The notes: generated from the letters alone by a model not told the origin. A stretch of DNA of 64,000 bases from Lignipirellula cremea (GCF_007751035.1 NZ_CP036433.1:3205001-3269000); one strand, 5' to 3'. Shown: positions 32,515 through 42,185, counted from the first letter of the stretch. Translations and numbers: made by a program.

Positions 32515-35265
32515 ATGTCCCGCCTGCTGCTGTTGGTGTCTTGCCTGGCAATTTCCTTGGCGTCTCCCTGCGCGGTCCGGGGGCAAACGCCGGAGGAGGT
32601 GCGGTTCAGCCGGCATGTGGTCGCGGTGTTCAGTCGGGCCGGTTGCAATGGCGGAACGTGTCATGGCGCGGTCCAGGGGAAGAACGGCTTTCGGCTGTCG
32701 CTGTTCGGCGCTAAACCTGAGCTGGACTTTGCCCAGGTGAAGCGCGGCGCATTGGGACGTCGGCTCAATCCGCTCTCGCCTGCCGATAGTTTGCTGCTCC
32801 AGAAGGCGACCGGCGGACTGGGGCATGGCGGCGGCAAAGTGCTCGACCGGAACAGCAGAGACTTCCGCATCCTGGAACAGTGGATCGCCCAGGGCGCCCA
32901 ACTCGACGCGATCGAGCCGTCGCAGATAACCCGCCTGTCAGTCGAACCGTCGCAGCGCGACCTGCACCCGGGCGAAAGTTATTCCCTGCAGGTCACGGCG
33001 ACCTTTACGGACGGTTCCGAGGAAGAGGTCACCTCGCTTTGTTCTTTCACTTCTTCCGACGCCGGCGTGGCGTCGGTCGATGCAGCCGGTCAGGTCCGTG
33101 CGATCGAAGTGGGCGACGCGGCCATGATTGTGCGGTTCCGGGCCGAGCCGGCTGTCGCCATGACGGTCGTCGCCAGGCCTGGCAAGCCGACCGGCCCCGC
33201 AGCGTCGCCGCATAACTTTATCGACGAGCACATCCTGGCCAAGCTGAAGCGGCTGAATCTGCCGCCGTCGGAACTGGCGGGCGACACCGACTTTCTCAGA
33301 CGCGTGCGACTGGATGTTACCGGCAAGCTCCCCACTGCCGACGAAGTCCGCGAGTTCCTCGCCGATCCCGACGTGAACAAACGCAGCAAAAAAATTGAGG
33401 CCTTGCTGCAGGATCCAGGCTACGCAGCCCTGTGGACGCTCAAGTTTTGCGACCTGCTCAAAGCGAACGATTTTGGCGTGTACGCGGACGGTCTGAGCGA
33501 ACAGAACGACGCACCCCGCTTCCAGGCCTGGGTGCGAGCGCGGATAGAAGAAAACCTGCCGTACGATGAATTCGCCGCCCGCATTCTGACCGCCACCAGC
33601 CGCGAAGGCCGCAGTGTGCAAGCCTGGGCCGACGAGGTGATCGCCCTGCAGGAAGGCGCGACCAAGCCGCGCACGGACCTGGAACTCTACGCCCAGCGGG
33701 AAACGCTGGATGCGTACTGGCAACGGAAAGACGCCGTGGGCGTAACCGGCGCCATGCAGATTGCGCACGCCTTTTTGGGGCTGCGGATGGAATGCGCCAA
33801 CTGCCACCGCCATCCCCACGATGTCTGGCAGCAGGAAGACTTGCTCAGCTTCGCCAATTTCTTCATGCGGGTGCGGACCGTCGGCTTCAATGGCGCCAAC
33901 GAAAAGATATACGTCGAAGAAGGCGAACTGTTTCGGCAGTACACGGAAGAAGGAAAAAAGCTGGTCGAGGAAGCGAAGAAGCTGAAGGACACCGAAGGGA
34001 AAAAGCTCGCAACCGATCAGCGCGAAACGCAGTCCGCCATCGGTCGGCTCAAGTCGGAAGCGGCCAAGTTTCAGCAGATGGCCGACCAGTTGACCAGCCA
34101 GGCGACGCAGAAGCGGAACCAGGCCAAGAACGTCGCCGCCGACGAAGCCAAAACACTGCTCCAGCAGGCCGACGACCTGGAAAAACAGGCGGAGGCTCCC
34201 CAGCAGCAGGCGAAAGAAAAAACGGCCGAGCAGCAAACGGCCGAAAAAAGCCTGGCGACCATCGAAGCCCGCCTGGCCGAGATCACCGCCATGGACCGAC
34301 GCGGCAAGCAGCTCTCCGGGGATGTCGCCAAACGGATCGTCCATTCCCAGATACACAGCCTGACCGATCCGGCTACGTTCAAACCTGCCAGCGTCAGCAG
34401 TCCGCTGGGCGAGCAATCATCCGACGAGTTCCGTCTGCTCGGCCAGTCTGAGCCGCTGACCATCCGTCCCGACGAAGATCCCCGCCAGCGGGTCGTCGAC
34501 TGGCTGCGATCCCGCGACAACCCGTTCTTCGCCAAGGCGATCGTCAATCGCGTCTGGGCGCACTATTTTGGCCGCGGCATTATCGATCCGCCCGATGATT
34601 TGTCCCCCTACAATCCGCCGACCCATCCAGAACTGCTGGAGCAGTTGTGCACCGAGTTTATTGATTCGGGCTATGACCTGCACTGGCTGCATCGCACGAT
34701 TCTGTCCAGCCGCACGTACCAGCAGACCAGTATCGCCACGGCCGACAATGCGATCGACCGCACCAACTACGCTAGTTTTTACTTCCGTCGCCTGCCGGCC
34801 GAGGTGCTGCTCGATGCGATCAACCAGACGACCGGCACCAGTGAGAACTTTGAGATGGGGTTCTTTCACTGGCCGGAAGGTCTGACGACCGTCGAAATCC
34901 CGTACGATACTCGCAACCCGTTCGTCAATTTCATGCTGGAGCAGTTCGGCCGGCCTGCCCGTAACCGGGCTGTCCAGTGCGATTGTGAACGGCAGAGCGA
35001 AGCCTCGATGCTGCAGGTGTTGAGCCTGCTGAACCATCCGCATATTCGCGAGAAGATCGCCGATCCCAAAGGCCGCGTCGCCCAGGTCGCCAGCCAGCCC
35101 AACGCGGTGGAGGAACTGTTTTTGTCGACCTTGTCGCGGTTCCCCAGCGCCGAAGAACAGGCAGCCTGCCAGGCCGCGATCGAAGCGGCCGAATCGCCCG
35201 CAGCCGGTCTGCAGGCGGTGCTCTGGAGCCTGCTCAACACGCGTGAATTTTTGCTGCAGCACTAA
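32515..35265 (+). CDS. planctomycete cytochrome protein (DUF1549/DUF1553) with Ig-like domain and coiled-coil insertion
   Basis: In this 916-residue protein the signal peptide (LLLLVSCLAISLASPCAVRG) is followed by a PSCyt-type segment with CNGGTCHG near residue 44. A BIG2/Ig-like region lies at about 140-225, then DUF1549, with a CxxCH (CANCHRHPHD, near residue 427) and FANFFMRV. DUF1553 is C-terminal (FAKAIVNRVWAHYFGRGIID, LHRTILSSRTYQ). Between DUF1549 and DUF1553, residues about 478-588 are a Lys/Glu/Gln/Ala-rich coiled coil absent from the paralogue at 55942-58218. The DUF1501 gene downstream is its expected partner. Confidence 0.92.
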   Translation: MSRLLLLVSCLAISLASPCAVRGQTPEEVRFSRHVVAVFSRAGCNGGTCHGAVQGKNGFRLSLFGAKPELDFAQVKRGALGRRLNPLSPADSLLLQKATGGLGHGGGKVLDRNSRDFRILEQWIAQGAQLDAIEPSQITRLSVEPSQRDLHPGESYSLQVTATFTDGSEEEVTSLCSFTSSDAGVASVDAAGQVRAIEVGDAAMIVRFRAEPAVAMTVVARPGKPTGPAASPHNFIDEHILAKLKRLNLPPSELAGDTDFLRRVRLDVTGKLPTADEVREFLADPDVNKRSKKIEALLQDPGYAALWTLKFCDLLKANDFGVYADGLSEQNDAPRFQAWVRARIEENLPYDEFAARILTATSREGRSVQAWADEVIALQEGATKPRTDLELYAQRETLDAYWQRKDAVGVTGAMQIAHAFLGLRMECANCHRHPHDVWQQEDLLSFANFFMRVRTVGFNGANEKIYVEEGELFRQYTEEGKKLVEEAKKLKDTEGKKLATDQRETQSAIGRLKSEAAKFQQMADQLTSQATQKRNQAKNVAADEAKTLLQQADDLEKQAEAPQQQAKEKTAEQQTAEKSLATIEARLAEITAMDRRGKQLSGDVAKRIVHSQIHSLTDPATFKPASVSSPLGEQSSDEFRLLGQSEPLTIRPDEDPRQRVVDWLRSRDNPFFAKAIVNRVWAHYFGRGIIDPPDDLSPYNPPTHPELLEQLCTEFIDSGYDLHWLHRTILSSRTYQQTSIATADNAIDRTNYASFYFRRLPAEVLLDAINQTTGTSENFEMGFFHWPEGLTTVEIPYDTRNPFVNFMLEQFGRPARNRAVQCDCERQSEASMLQVLSLLNHPHIREKIADPKGRVAQVASQPNAVEELFLSTLSRFPSAEEQAACQAAIEAAESPAAGLQAVLWSLLNTREFLLQH

Positions 35266-35343
35266 CCCATTTATCCAACGGAATTCGGCCGGGTTGATCG
35301 CCTGGCCAGTACCGGAAACCTGTTGTTCGCCAAGGGTCCTTTC

Positions 35344-36696
35344 ATGAAAAACGCCTGCGCCACTTTTCGTCAGTTTCATCGGCGGGACTTCCTGCGCGTG
35401 GGCGGAGCCTCGCTGTGCGGAGTCAGCCTGCTGGACCTGTTGCAGGCGCGCGCCCAGGCGGCCGGCCAGCCGACGCCCAAGGCGAAGCAGCTGATCGTTT
35501 GCTGGATGGCGGGCGGCCCTCCGCACACCGACATGTTCGACATGAAGCCCGAGTCGGGCTCCGATTACCGCGGTGAATTCAAGCCAATCAAAACCAACCT
35601 GCCTGGCCTGGAAATTTGCGAGCTGATGCCCAAGCTGGCGAAAATGGCCGACAAGTACACGGTGATTCGCTCCGTCACCACCATGAACAAACCGGGCGAC
35701 CATGGCAGGGCGCCCATGTACTGGCTGACCGGCAATCCGCGTCTGCCCAGCGGCACCGCCAAGTACCCGATGTACGGCAGCGTGGTTTCCAAACTGCGGC
35801 CGGGCGACGACGATTTGCCGACTTTCACCGTACTGGGTAAGATCGACCACCATATCAAAAACTCTATTGCCAGCAGCTTTCTCGGCCCGGCGTTCAACCC
35901 GTTCATTTTTGATCCGCTGGAATCCAAAGACGACATCGCCAAAATGCTGTCGCCGCAAATCGAGGCGCCGGCCTTCGCCAGGCAGACGCAGCTGCTCCAG
36001 GCGCTCGACCAGCGTCTGCGCCGGCAGGACGGCGTCGACCCGTTGATCGCCGGGCTCGACAAGCACCAGCAAACCGCCTTTGACATGCTGCGTTCGCCGC
36101 GGCTCCGCCAGGCGCTGGACCTGTCGCAGGAAGATGACAAAACGATCGCCCGCTACAAGGACAGTCATCTCGACAAGTATCGTTATCCGTCGGGCGACCC
36201 GCTGCACTTTCTGATGGCCCGTCGACTGATCGAAGCGGGCGCTCCGGTGGTGCATTTCAGCCTGGGCTACTGGGACTGGCATGGCGAGAATTTCGTCGCT
36301 GGCCGCCAGCAGATCCCTATGTTCGACAGCGGTATGTCGGCCCTGCTGCAGGACCTTGATGATCGCGGACTGCTGGATTCGACCATTGTCCTGGCCCTGG
36401 GAGAAATGGGACGCAAGCCGAAGTGCGGAACGGGCGCCAAGGCTGGTCGCGACCACTGGGACTACGCCCAGTTTGTGTTCGCCGCCGGCGGCGGTTTCCA
36501 GCGGGGCTGTGTCGTGGGAGCCACCGACAAGCTGGGCGAACAAGTGACCGACAACTTTTACAAAGTCGAAAGTTTCGGCCGCACCCTGTACCATCAATTG
36601 GGCATCGATCCCGATACGATCGTCCGCACCCTCGGCAATCGCCCGGTGAAACTCATTGTCGAAGACGCTCCCATCATTAAAGAAGCCCTCGCTTAA
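35344..36696 (+). CDS. DUF1501 secreted protein
   Basis: From the ATG at 35344 (MKNACATFRQF) the protein has 450 residues, with a Tat-like signal (HRRDFLRVGGASLCGVSLLD). DUF1501 marks are LIVCWMAGGPPHTDMFDMKP, PKLAKMADKYTVIRSV, LGEMGRKPKCG and AGRDHWDYAQFVFAAGGGF. The family belongs to the alkaline phosphatase/sulfatase-like superfamily; activity is unproven. It follows the DUF1549/DUF1553 gene by 78 bp and probably shares its transcript. Confidence 0.92.
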   Translation: MKNACATFRQFHRRDFLRVGGASLCGVSLLDLLQARAQAAGQPTPKAKQLIVCWMAGGPPHTDMFDMKPESGSDYRGEFKPIKTNLPGLEICELMPKLAKMADKYTVIRSVTTMNKPGDHGRAPMYWLTGNPRLPSGTAKYPMYGSVVSKLRPGDDDLPTFTVLGKIDHHIKNSIASSFLGPAFNPFIFDPLESKDDIAKMLSPQIEAPAFARQTQLLQALDQRLRRQDGVDPLIAGLDKHQQTAFDMLRSPRLRQALDLSQEDDKTIARYKDSHLDKYRYPSGDPLHFLMARRLIEAGAPVVHFSLGYWDWHGENFVAGRQQIPMFDSGMSALLQDLDDRGLLDSTIVLALGEMGRKPKCGTGAKAGRDHWDYAQFVFAAGGGFQRGCVVGATDKLGEQVTDNFYKVESFGRTLYHQLGIDPDTIVRTLGNRPVKLIVEDAPIIKEALA

Positions 36697-36708
36697 CGCA
36701 TAGCCCCC

Positions 36709-36732
36709 GTTGTGGATTTGGCCACAAATCCC
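36709..36732 (+). repeat. 24-nt dispersed repeat, copy 1
   Basis: GTTGTGGATTTGGCCACAAA plus TCCC; the core GGCCACAA is shared with copies at 37709-37732, 37738-37761 and 49790-49813. It lies just 3' of the DUF1501 gene. Confidence 0.7.
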
Positions 36733-36959
36733 CTCCCCTGTCTTCCGACTCTCCCCCTTTGCGATGCCTTTCCACCGGGAAGCATCTCGGGTGAAAAACT
36801 GTTCGTTCCCGTCGGAAGCTGTCAAGCACGACTAAACCTGAACGCCGTTCTGGATAGAATAGAACTGGCGTCGAAGGGCCGGCCAGCCAAGAGCCGGCGT
36901 CGTCAACACGACGGAAAACGTCGACCCGCGCCAGGGCCGACGCAGTGCAGGAGCGAACG

Positions 36960-37652
36960 ATGTACTACCTTGATTTTCGACTGATGCTGTTCATCGCGCC
37001 GGCCGTCATCCTGGGGATGATTGCCCAGTGGATGGTGCGATCCGCTTACGCGAAAGCCAGCCAGATTCCCACGCAGCTGAGCGGCTTTGCCGCCGCCCGG
37101 CGGATCCTCGATGCGGCCGGTCTGCAGAATGTCGACATTGAGCAGACGCAGGGTTACCTGAGCGATCACTACGACCCCAGCCATAAAGTGCTGCGGCTGA
37201 GCACCGATGTCTACCACGGCCGCACGCTGGCGGCGGTGGGAATTGCCGCCCATGAGTCGGGGCACGCTCTGCAGGACGACAAGCGTTACCTGCCGCTGGT
37301 GATTCGCAACCTGGCGGTCCCGGCCGCCAGTTTTGGCAGCTTTGCGGGGATGACGCTGCTGATAGCGGGGGTGGCGTTCAACTGGGGCCCGCTGCTGCTG
37401 CTGGGGATTCTATTGTTCAGCGGCGTGGTGTTTTTCCAGGTGATTAACCTGCCGGTCGAATTTGACGCCAGTCGCCGGGCCAAGATCGAACTGCAGCAGC
37501 AGGGAATCGTCGCTCCGGCCGAAATGGGAGCCGTCCGCAGTGTGTTACGGGCGGCCGCCTTGACCTATGTCGCCGGCACGCTGCAGGCTATTCTGACGCT
37601 CGCCTACTACGTGATGCGTTACCTGGGCAATAACCGCCGCGGCTCTTATTAG
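36960..37652 (+). CDS. YugP-like membrane zinc metallopeptidase
   Basis: From the ATG at 36960 the protein has 230 residues. The neutral zinc peptidase (PF04298-type) pattern is clear: an N-terminal helix (LMLFIAPAVILGMIAQWMV), the region SDHYDPSHKVLRLSTDVYHG, and the catalytic AAHESGHALQ (HExxH). Two further helices follow (LLIAGVAFNWGPLLLLGILL and the next), then LPVEFDASRRAKIEL with the third-ligand Glu. It should cleave membrane or periplasm-exposed proteins; targets are unknown. Confidence 0.9.
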   Translation: MYYLDFRLMLFIAPAVILGMIAQWMVRSAYAKASQIPTQLSGFAAARRILDAAGLQNVDIEQTQGYLSDHYDPSHKVLRLSTDVYHGRTLAAVGIAAHESGHALQDDKRYLPLVIRNLAVPAASFGSFAGMTLLIAGVAFNWGPLLLLGILLFSGVVFFQVINLPVEFDASRRAKIELQQQGIVAPAEMGAVRSVLRAAALTYVAGTLQAILTLAYYVMRYLGNNRRGSY

Positions 37653-37708
37653 CGATTTATGGCGGGTAGTGGACCTCGCCCGAGGTCCGTGAGGCGTCGT
37701 CGATAAAC

Positions 37709-37732
37709 GGGACTTGTGGCCAGGTCCACTAC
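37709..37732 (-). repeat. 24-nt dispersed repeat, copy 2
   Basis: Its reverse complement is identical over 24 nt to 49790-49813. An 11-bp inverted partner, GTAGTGGACCT, lies at 37666-37676, so the locus can form a hairpin. Confidence 0.85.
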
Positions 37733-37737
37733 TTGGA

Positions 37738-37761
37738 AAGACTTGTGGCCAATTCCGCTAC
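37738..37761 (-). repeat. 24-nt dispersed repeat, copy 3
   Basis: A diverged copy sharing ACTTGTGGCCA with copy 2, five bases downstream of it, in the gap between convergent genes. Confidence 0.7.
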
Positions 37762-37787
37762 GGGCGAATCGTGCTGTTGCGAATGGA

Positions 37788-39455
37788 CTAGTCCTTGCCG
37801 TAGTGCTCGACTTCTTTCCAGTACCTGTCAAACGCGTCCTGCTTGTGGAAGTCGGGGCTGTTGTCCAGGTCGTGGCATTCGTAGCACTTGTTCTTTTTGG
37901 CGTCTTCCAGCGTGAGACGCATGCCGGCGCGCAGCATGGCCAGGTCTTCGGCGGTCGGGTTGCCGTCGCCGTTCTCGGCCGCCACATGGGCGGAGCCGGG
38001 GCCGTGGCAGTTCTCGCAGCCGTTGGCCTGCATGTTGGGCGTTTCTTTCAGTCCCAGATAGCCGGACTGGTACGGGAAATACTGCTGCGGATTCCAGCCG
38101 GTCACATGGCAGCTGAGACATTCCGGATCATGATGCCGGGGGATGTCGCCGCGTTCGCTCGGGTGAATCAGGGAATCCGTAGCGTGCGCGTGGGGCGTAT
38201 TCTTCCAGACATCGAACGCCTTGGTGTGGCACTCGGCGCAGGTCTGCGTGCCGACATAGGTATGCCCACTGGGGTGTGGCAGCGGTCGCACGCCCAGTCC
38301 CGCCAGCCCCTGGGTTTCCAGCATGCGCTGGTAGTTGGCCAGCACGGAGAGCATATCTTTTGAATCGGCGAAGCGATCATCCAGCGGCACGCGCTGGTAG
38401 CGGAGCGGCTGTTCTTTGTCGTCGAAAATTCCGATTACGCCAGCGTACATCCCTTTTGTGCCGACCTGAACCATGGAAGAGTCGGCGCCTTCGATGCGAC
38501 GCGGAGCGCGTTCCGGTTCGCCTTCGCCGCCGCCGGTGACGACGAGGCCAAATTGCGGATACTTCTGGGCCAGGGCGGTCGACTCTTCGACGGAAGCAAA
38601 CACCAGCAGCACGTACAGATCGCACTCTTCGGCCTTCACTTTCGGCCAGACAGCGTCGATGCCTGCTTCGGGCGAAACGGCGACAATATCACCGGGCTGA
38701 ATCTTCTTCAGATGCTCGGCGCCCAGGACAGAAACCACGCCGATCTTTTTGCCGCCCGCTTCCAGCACGGCGTAATCCCGCATGAACTCCGGCGCCAGAA
38801 TCGACACATTGGCCGAGGTAAACGGCGTTTCCTGGCCTTCGTTATTGGTCAGGGAGAACAGTTCCAGCGGCGACAATCGCAGGTCGTCAGGGCCCAGTCC
38901 GACGGCGCCGTAGTTCATGGTCTTCAGGGCGCCAGCGCCGAACTGGAACTTGATTTCTGCCTGTTTGCCAGTGCGACGGACCTGGTTGCCGACATCCAGC
39001 GAAGCGACTTTCCAGCCTTTAGCCAGGAGTTCCCGCTGGAAGGTGTGGCGTCGGGCGAGCCCGCCTTTCTGGTTGGCGAGGCCCGTGCAGCCGCAGGGCT
39101 CGATATACCCGTGCTGGCGACCGGTGAGCAGCAACACGGCGGCCGGTTCAGGCCAGCCTTCAAACAGAATGTCTTTCTGGCCGCTGTCGCTGGGGTTCAG
39201 CGGCGGCGTGTTCGGACTATTGGCCGGGCTTTTGTTCGGACTATTGGCCGGGCTAGCCAGCACGGGCGGTTCGTCCGTCTTGACTTCGGTGGGCGGGACC
39301 GGGGTCGGATCGGTTTCACCAGGCGTGGGTTGCTCGGGAGCAGGATCGGGGGAGGCGACGACCGGGTCGGCAGGCGCCGGTTCCTGGCGCGTGGTTTCCG
39401 GAGGCGCCGGGCATCCCCAGACAAGGGTCAGCGCCAACAGCGTCGAGCCAAACAT
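37788..39455 (-). CDS. lipoprotein with metallophosphoesterase-like domain and four CxxCH heme sites
   Basis: The ATG at 39455 gives 555 residues and a lipoprotein-type signal (STLLALTLVWGC). A Pro/Thr/Glu-rich linker with an SPANSPN repeat follows (DNA repeat 39210-39254). The middle resembles UshA/CpdB-type phosphoesterases (IEPCGCTGLANQKGGLARR, LDVGNQVRRTGKQ, VVSVLGAEHL). The C-terminal 170 residues are cytochrome c554-like, with CAECH, CLSCH, CENCH and CYECH. Outer-membrane or periplasmic electron transfer is likely. The usual metal ligands of the phosphoesterase are not all visible, so that domain may be non-catalytic. Confidence 0.85.
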   Translation of the reverse strand: MFGSTLLALTLVWGCPAPPETTRQEPAPADPVVASPDPAPEQPTPGETDPTPVPPTEVKTDEPPVLASPANSPNKSPANSPNTPPLNPSDSGQKDILFEGWPEPAAVLLLTGRQHGYIEPCGCTGLANQKGGLARRHTFQRELLAKGWKVASLDVGNQVRRTGKQAEIKFQFGAGALKTMNYGAVGLGPDDLRLSPLELFSLTNNEGQETPFTSANVSILAPEFMRDYAVLEAGGKKIGVVSVLGAEHLKKIQPGDIVAVSPEAGIDAVWPKVKAEECDLYVLLVFASVEESTALAQKYPQFGLVVTGGGEGEPERAPRRIEGADSSMVQVGTKGMYAGVIGIFDDKEQPLRYQRVPLDDRFADSKDMLSVLANYQRMLETQGLAGLGVRPLPHPSGHTYVGTQTCAECHTKAFDVWKNTPHAHATDSLIHPSERGDIPRHHDPECLSCHVTGWNPQQYFPYQSGYLGLKETPNMQANGCENCHGPGSAHVAAENGDGNPTAEDLAMLRAGMRLTLEDAKKNKCYECHDLDNSPDFHKQDAFDRYWKEVEHYGKD

Positions 39456-39547
39456 CAATCCGTTTCGCAGCACGGCAGCATCTCGTCGGATAAAGTTCCA
39501 GGAACAACCATGTCGGCCGCCGCGGATCCGCACCGCAGGGCGACTGA

Positions 39548-40723
39548 CTAGTCGATCGATAGATTAATAAACAGCGGAATCGACTCCGCACCCGGCACCG
39601 AGCTGTGCAGGACGACCTTGGCCTGGCCCTCGGGCGTGAGCCCCATCAGGCGGATCGCGTCGCTACCGGGAGGGACGCTGAGCTTGACAGGAAACATGCG
39701 CGACTTGCCGTTTTCCAGTTCGCGCGGCGGGTCGATCTGGACATGAATCAATCCCGGCGGCTCAACTTTGTCGACCGTCAACTCGGCGTCGTTACGATGT
39801 GGACCTTTCGCTAACAGGTAGATTGTCGCCTCAGCCCCCTGCTTCCGATCAATTGTTCCCCAGGTGAGCAGACTTGTCTCCCGGCGGAACGGCATGCCGG
39901 TAGAGAGCCAGGAAAGATCGCTTATCACCGTGCCGGTGACGGGTATTTGAAAGGAGTGCTGCGGGTTGGCGGCGATTTGGATTGTCTGTCTTATTGGTCC
40001 CAAAGGCAACCCTGGTTTTGCAGCGACTTCGACCAGCACCCCTTCTTTGGCCCCTTCTTCGCCCGCCAGGTCGGCGGCGGCGAGCGGAGAAGAGGTCAGC
40101 TTCAGGAATTCTCCCGCCGTCGGATCGGTCCAGTCCAGCGAGGTCAGCTCCAGCGGATCGGCCGTATAGTTGAACAACCGAAACGACGCCGACTTCCCTT
40201 CGGTCGAAAGAATGTCCCCCAGCGACAATCGCTCGGTATCGGGCGCCACCAGCTGTCGGACTTTGCCCTTAACCGCCAGTCGTAGAACAGGTTGCGTCGG
40301 ATCGTTGGTGTAGATTTCCGCCGACTGGGCGAACGCATTGCTGTTCCCTTTGGGGGACCACTCCAGGCGGACCTCGGTTTTTCCCGACGGAGGCACACTG
40401 GCATTACTTAGTTCCGCCAGCGTGCAGGAGCAGGTCGTTTTGCCCAGGGTCAACTCCAGCGGGGCGCCGCCGACATTCGTCAGGACAAAGGTATGCTCCT
40501 GGGTGTCGCCCCGTTCCATCAGTCCGAATTCGTAGCGTTCGGAGCCGACCACCTGGACCTGGGGTACGCCATGGACCACGGACTTGCCCGGATCGCGGGG
40601 CGGCGGCGGCTGGAAATCGGGCACGCTCGAGATCTTGCTCCAGCAGACCGCAGCGCCAATCAGAACGCCGAGGAGAAAAAACGACAGCGGCAGCAGCAGC
40701 GTTTTCATGAATCGTCGAACCAT
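39548..40723 (-). CDS. DUF1573-containing membrane-anchored protein
   Basis: The protein has 391 residues; a second ATG at 40708 is possible. An N-terminal anchor (LLPLSFFLLGVLIGAAVCW) is followed by a DUF1573 Ig-like domain, with YEFGLMERGDTQEHTFVLTN, then LGKTTCSCTLAEL and VPPSGKTEVRLEW. At least two more beta domains follow. The family is extracytoplasmic and its role is unknown. It lies 92 bp upstream of the cytochrome lipoprotein on the same strand, so the two may be co-transcribed. Confidence 0.86.
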   Translation of the reverse strand: MVRRFMKTLLLPLSFFLLGVLIGAAVCWSKISSVPDFQPPPPRDPGKSVVHGVPQVQVVGSERYEFGLMERGDTQEHTFVLTNVGGAPLELTLGKTTCSCTLAELSNASVPPSGKTEVRLEWSPKGNSNAFAQSAEIYTNDPTQPVLRLAVKGKVRQLVAPDTERLSLGDILSTEGKSASFRLFNYTADPLELTSLDWTDPTAGEFLKLTSSPLAAADLAGEEGAKEGVLVEVAAKPGLPLGPIRQTIQIAANPQHSFQIPVTGTVISDLSWLSTGMPFRRETSLLTWGTIDRKQGAEATIYLLAKGPHRNDAELTVDKVEPPGLIHVQIDPPRELENGKSRMFPVKLSVPPGSDAIRLMGLTPEGQAKVVLHSSVPGAESIPLFINLSID

Positions 40724-40794
40724 GAAGGGGCGAAAGTCAACCTGGCGGCAAGGACGTTCCCTGCCTGCCCTTTGATTCTAAGCGACGATCGCGG

Positions 40795-41307
40795 TCAGGG
40801 GGACGCCATCGCAGCAGGAAAGTACTCCAGCCACATGTAAAAAAGGCCCAGCAGCAGGGCCGTACGCAAGGAATAGCAGACGGTGCGGAGCCAGTTCGTG
40901 CGCACCAGTCGATCCAGCAGCTCGTCCGAGAATTGCTTCGACAGCGCGTGGTGCAATGGCACCTGTACGAACCAGGTCGACCACCAGATCACCAGCAGCA
41001 ATAGCAGATTTATGACCCAGACGGTCCGCAGCCAGACCGCACAAGGCAGCACCGCCAGCGCCAAGGAGGTCGCCAGCTCCGCAGCCAGCATCGACCAGGC
41101 GACCCGGTTGATGCGGCGGATATGCTCCTGCTCGTAGGTTTCGTAATTTTCGGCGCCCACCACGCGCAAGTTGGGATAATACGCCAGCTGCACAAACCAC
41201 ATGATGCCAGTCATTGAGCACGTCAAACCCAGGTGGATCGTCGCCAGCGCGTGGAGCCCCGCTCCCGCGATGTCGACGTCGCCTGGCGGCAGGCTTTCGG
41301 GTGGCAT
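40795..41307 (-). CDS. conserved four-helix membrane protein
   Basis: From the ATG at 41307 (MPPESLPPGD) the protein has 170 residues. The open frame continues upstream, but the extension lacks family character. Four hydrophobic helices are visible, including HLGLTCSMTGIMWFVQLAYY and VWVINLLLLLVIWWSTWFV. The YETYEQEHIRRINRVAW loop after helix 1 recalls a common uncharacterised family. No function is proposed. Confidence 0.7.
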   Translation of the reverse strand: MPPESLPPGDVDIAGAGLHALATIHLGLTCSMTGIMWFVQLAYYPNLRVVGAENYETYEQEHIRRINRVAWSMLAAELATSLALAVLPCAVWLRTVWVINLLLLLVIWWSTWFVQVPLHHALSKQFSDELLDRLVRTNWLRTVCYSLRTALLLGLFYMWLEYFPAAMASP

Positions 41308-41564
41308 CGGCTTCTCTCTCGATTTCAGCGAAGGGACGGGGAAATGTCTTCCCGAGGAATCGTGCAGGATTTTTTGCGTGCCGTAGTCGCCAGCGTGTGG
41401 CAGAATACGCCCTGGGCGTGCGTTTGTCAGCCACCCGGCGGGCCGCTTCGTCATGCTCTTACTGCCGACGGTCTTTGATTTTACCCGGTGAATTTACCCC
41501 CGTGATGTTACCCCTTTGTTTCCGGCCGCATTTGTCGCGGCCGCCCCTCCCAGGAATGTCAGCC

Positions 41565-42185
41565 ATGAAGCGAACCTGCCTGAGTCAAATTTGCCTTGCC
41601 TTGTTACTGCTTGCCGCGTGCTGCAGTTTGACGACGAGTCGCCTGGCCGCGGAGGAGCTTTCCGCGGAAGAAAAGGCGGCCGGTTTTACGCCGATGTTTA
41701 ACGGGAAGGACTTTACCGGATGGCGTTTCAGCGGCGATCTCGAAGCGCCCAACTGGGAAGTCACGAACGGAGTGATTCACCTTAGCGGCGGCGGCAAGCC
41801 GCACCTGGTGACGGTCGACGAATACGGCGACTTTGAGATGCGTTTTGAATGGCGCAGCGTCGGCGCCAAAGGCTACAACAGCGGCTTTTATATCCGCACG
41901 CCCGCCAACGCCGGCAAGAACCAGCTGAACCTGGCCAAAGGCAATGAAGGAGCAATCGTCGGCGGCAAGATCGAAGGAGCCAAAGGGGTCGGCTCCCTGC
42001 AGAAACCGGCCGGCGAATGGAACACCTGGCGGGTCGTCGTCGCAGGCGACAAGGTCGAATTCTACTGCAACGGCGAGCTGGCCTGGACCGGAACGGGCCT
42101 GCAGCCCGAAAAAGGCCACATCGGCTTCCAGGCCGAAGGCGCCGCAATGGAATTCCGCAATCTGCGCATCCGCAAGATCCAGTAA
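41565..42185 (+). CDS. DUF1080 (3-keto-disaccharide hydrolase-type) secreted protein
   Basis: The ATG at 41565 has AGGA nine bases upstream and gives 206 residues with signal peptide CLALLLLAACCSLTTSRLAA. The jelly-roll DUF1080 pattern is complete: GFTPMFNGKDFTGWRFSGDL, NWEVTNGVIHLSGGG, YGDFEMRFEWR, YNSGFYIRT, and the closing HIGFQAEGAAMEFRNLRIR. Family members bind or cleave glycans outside the cell. It stands alone here. Confidence 0.92.
   Translation: MKRTCLSQICLALLLLAACCSLTTSRLAAEELSAEEKAAGFTPMFNGKDFTGWRFSGDLEAPNWEVTNGVIHLSGGGKPHLVTVDEYGDFEMRFEWRSVGAKGYNSGFYIRTPANAGKNQLNLAKGNEGAIVGGKIEGAKGVGSLQKPAGEWNTWRVVVAGDKVEFYCNGELAWTGTGLQPEKGHIGFQAEGAAMEFRNLRIRKIQ

Noticed and set aside
34417-36825. 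802-codon open frame on the minus strand
   Set aside because: It is antisense to parts of two recognisable genes (DUF1553 end and DUF1501) and shows no domain.
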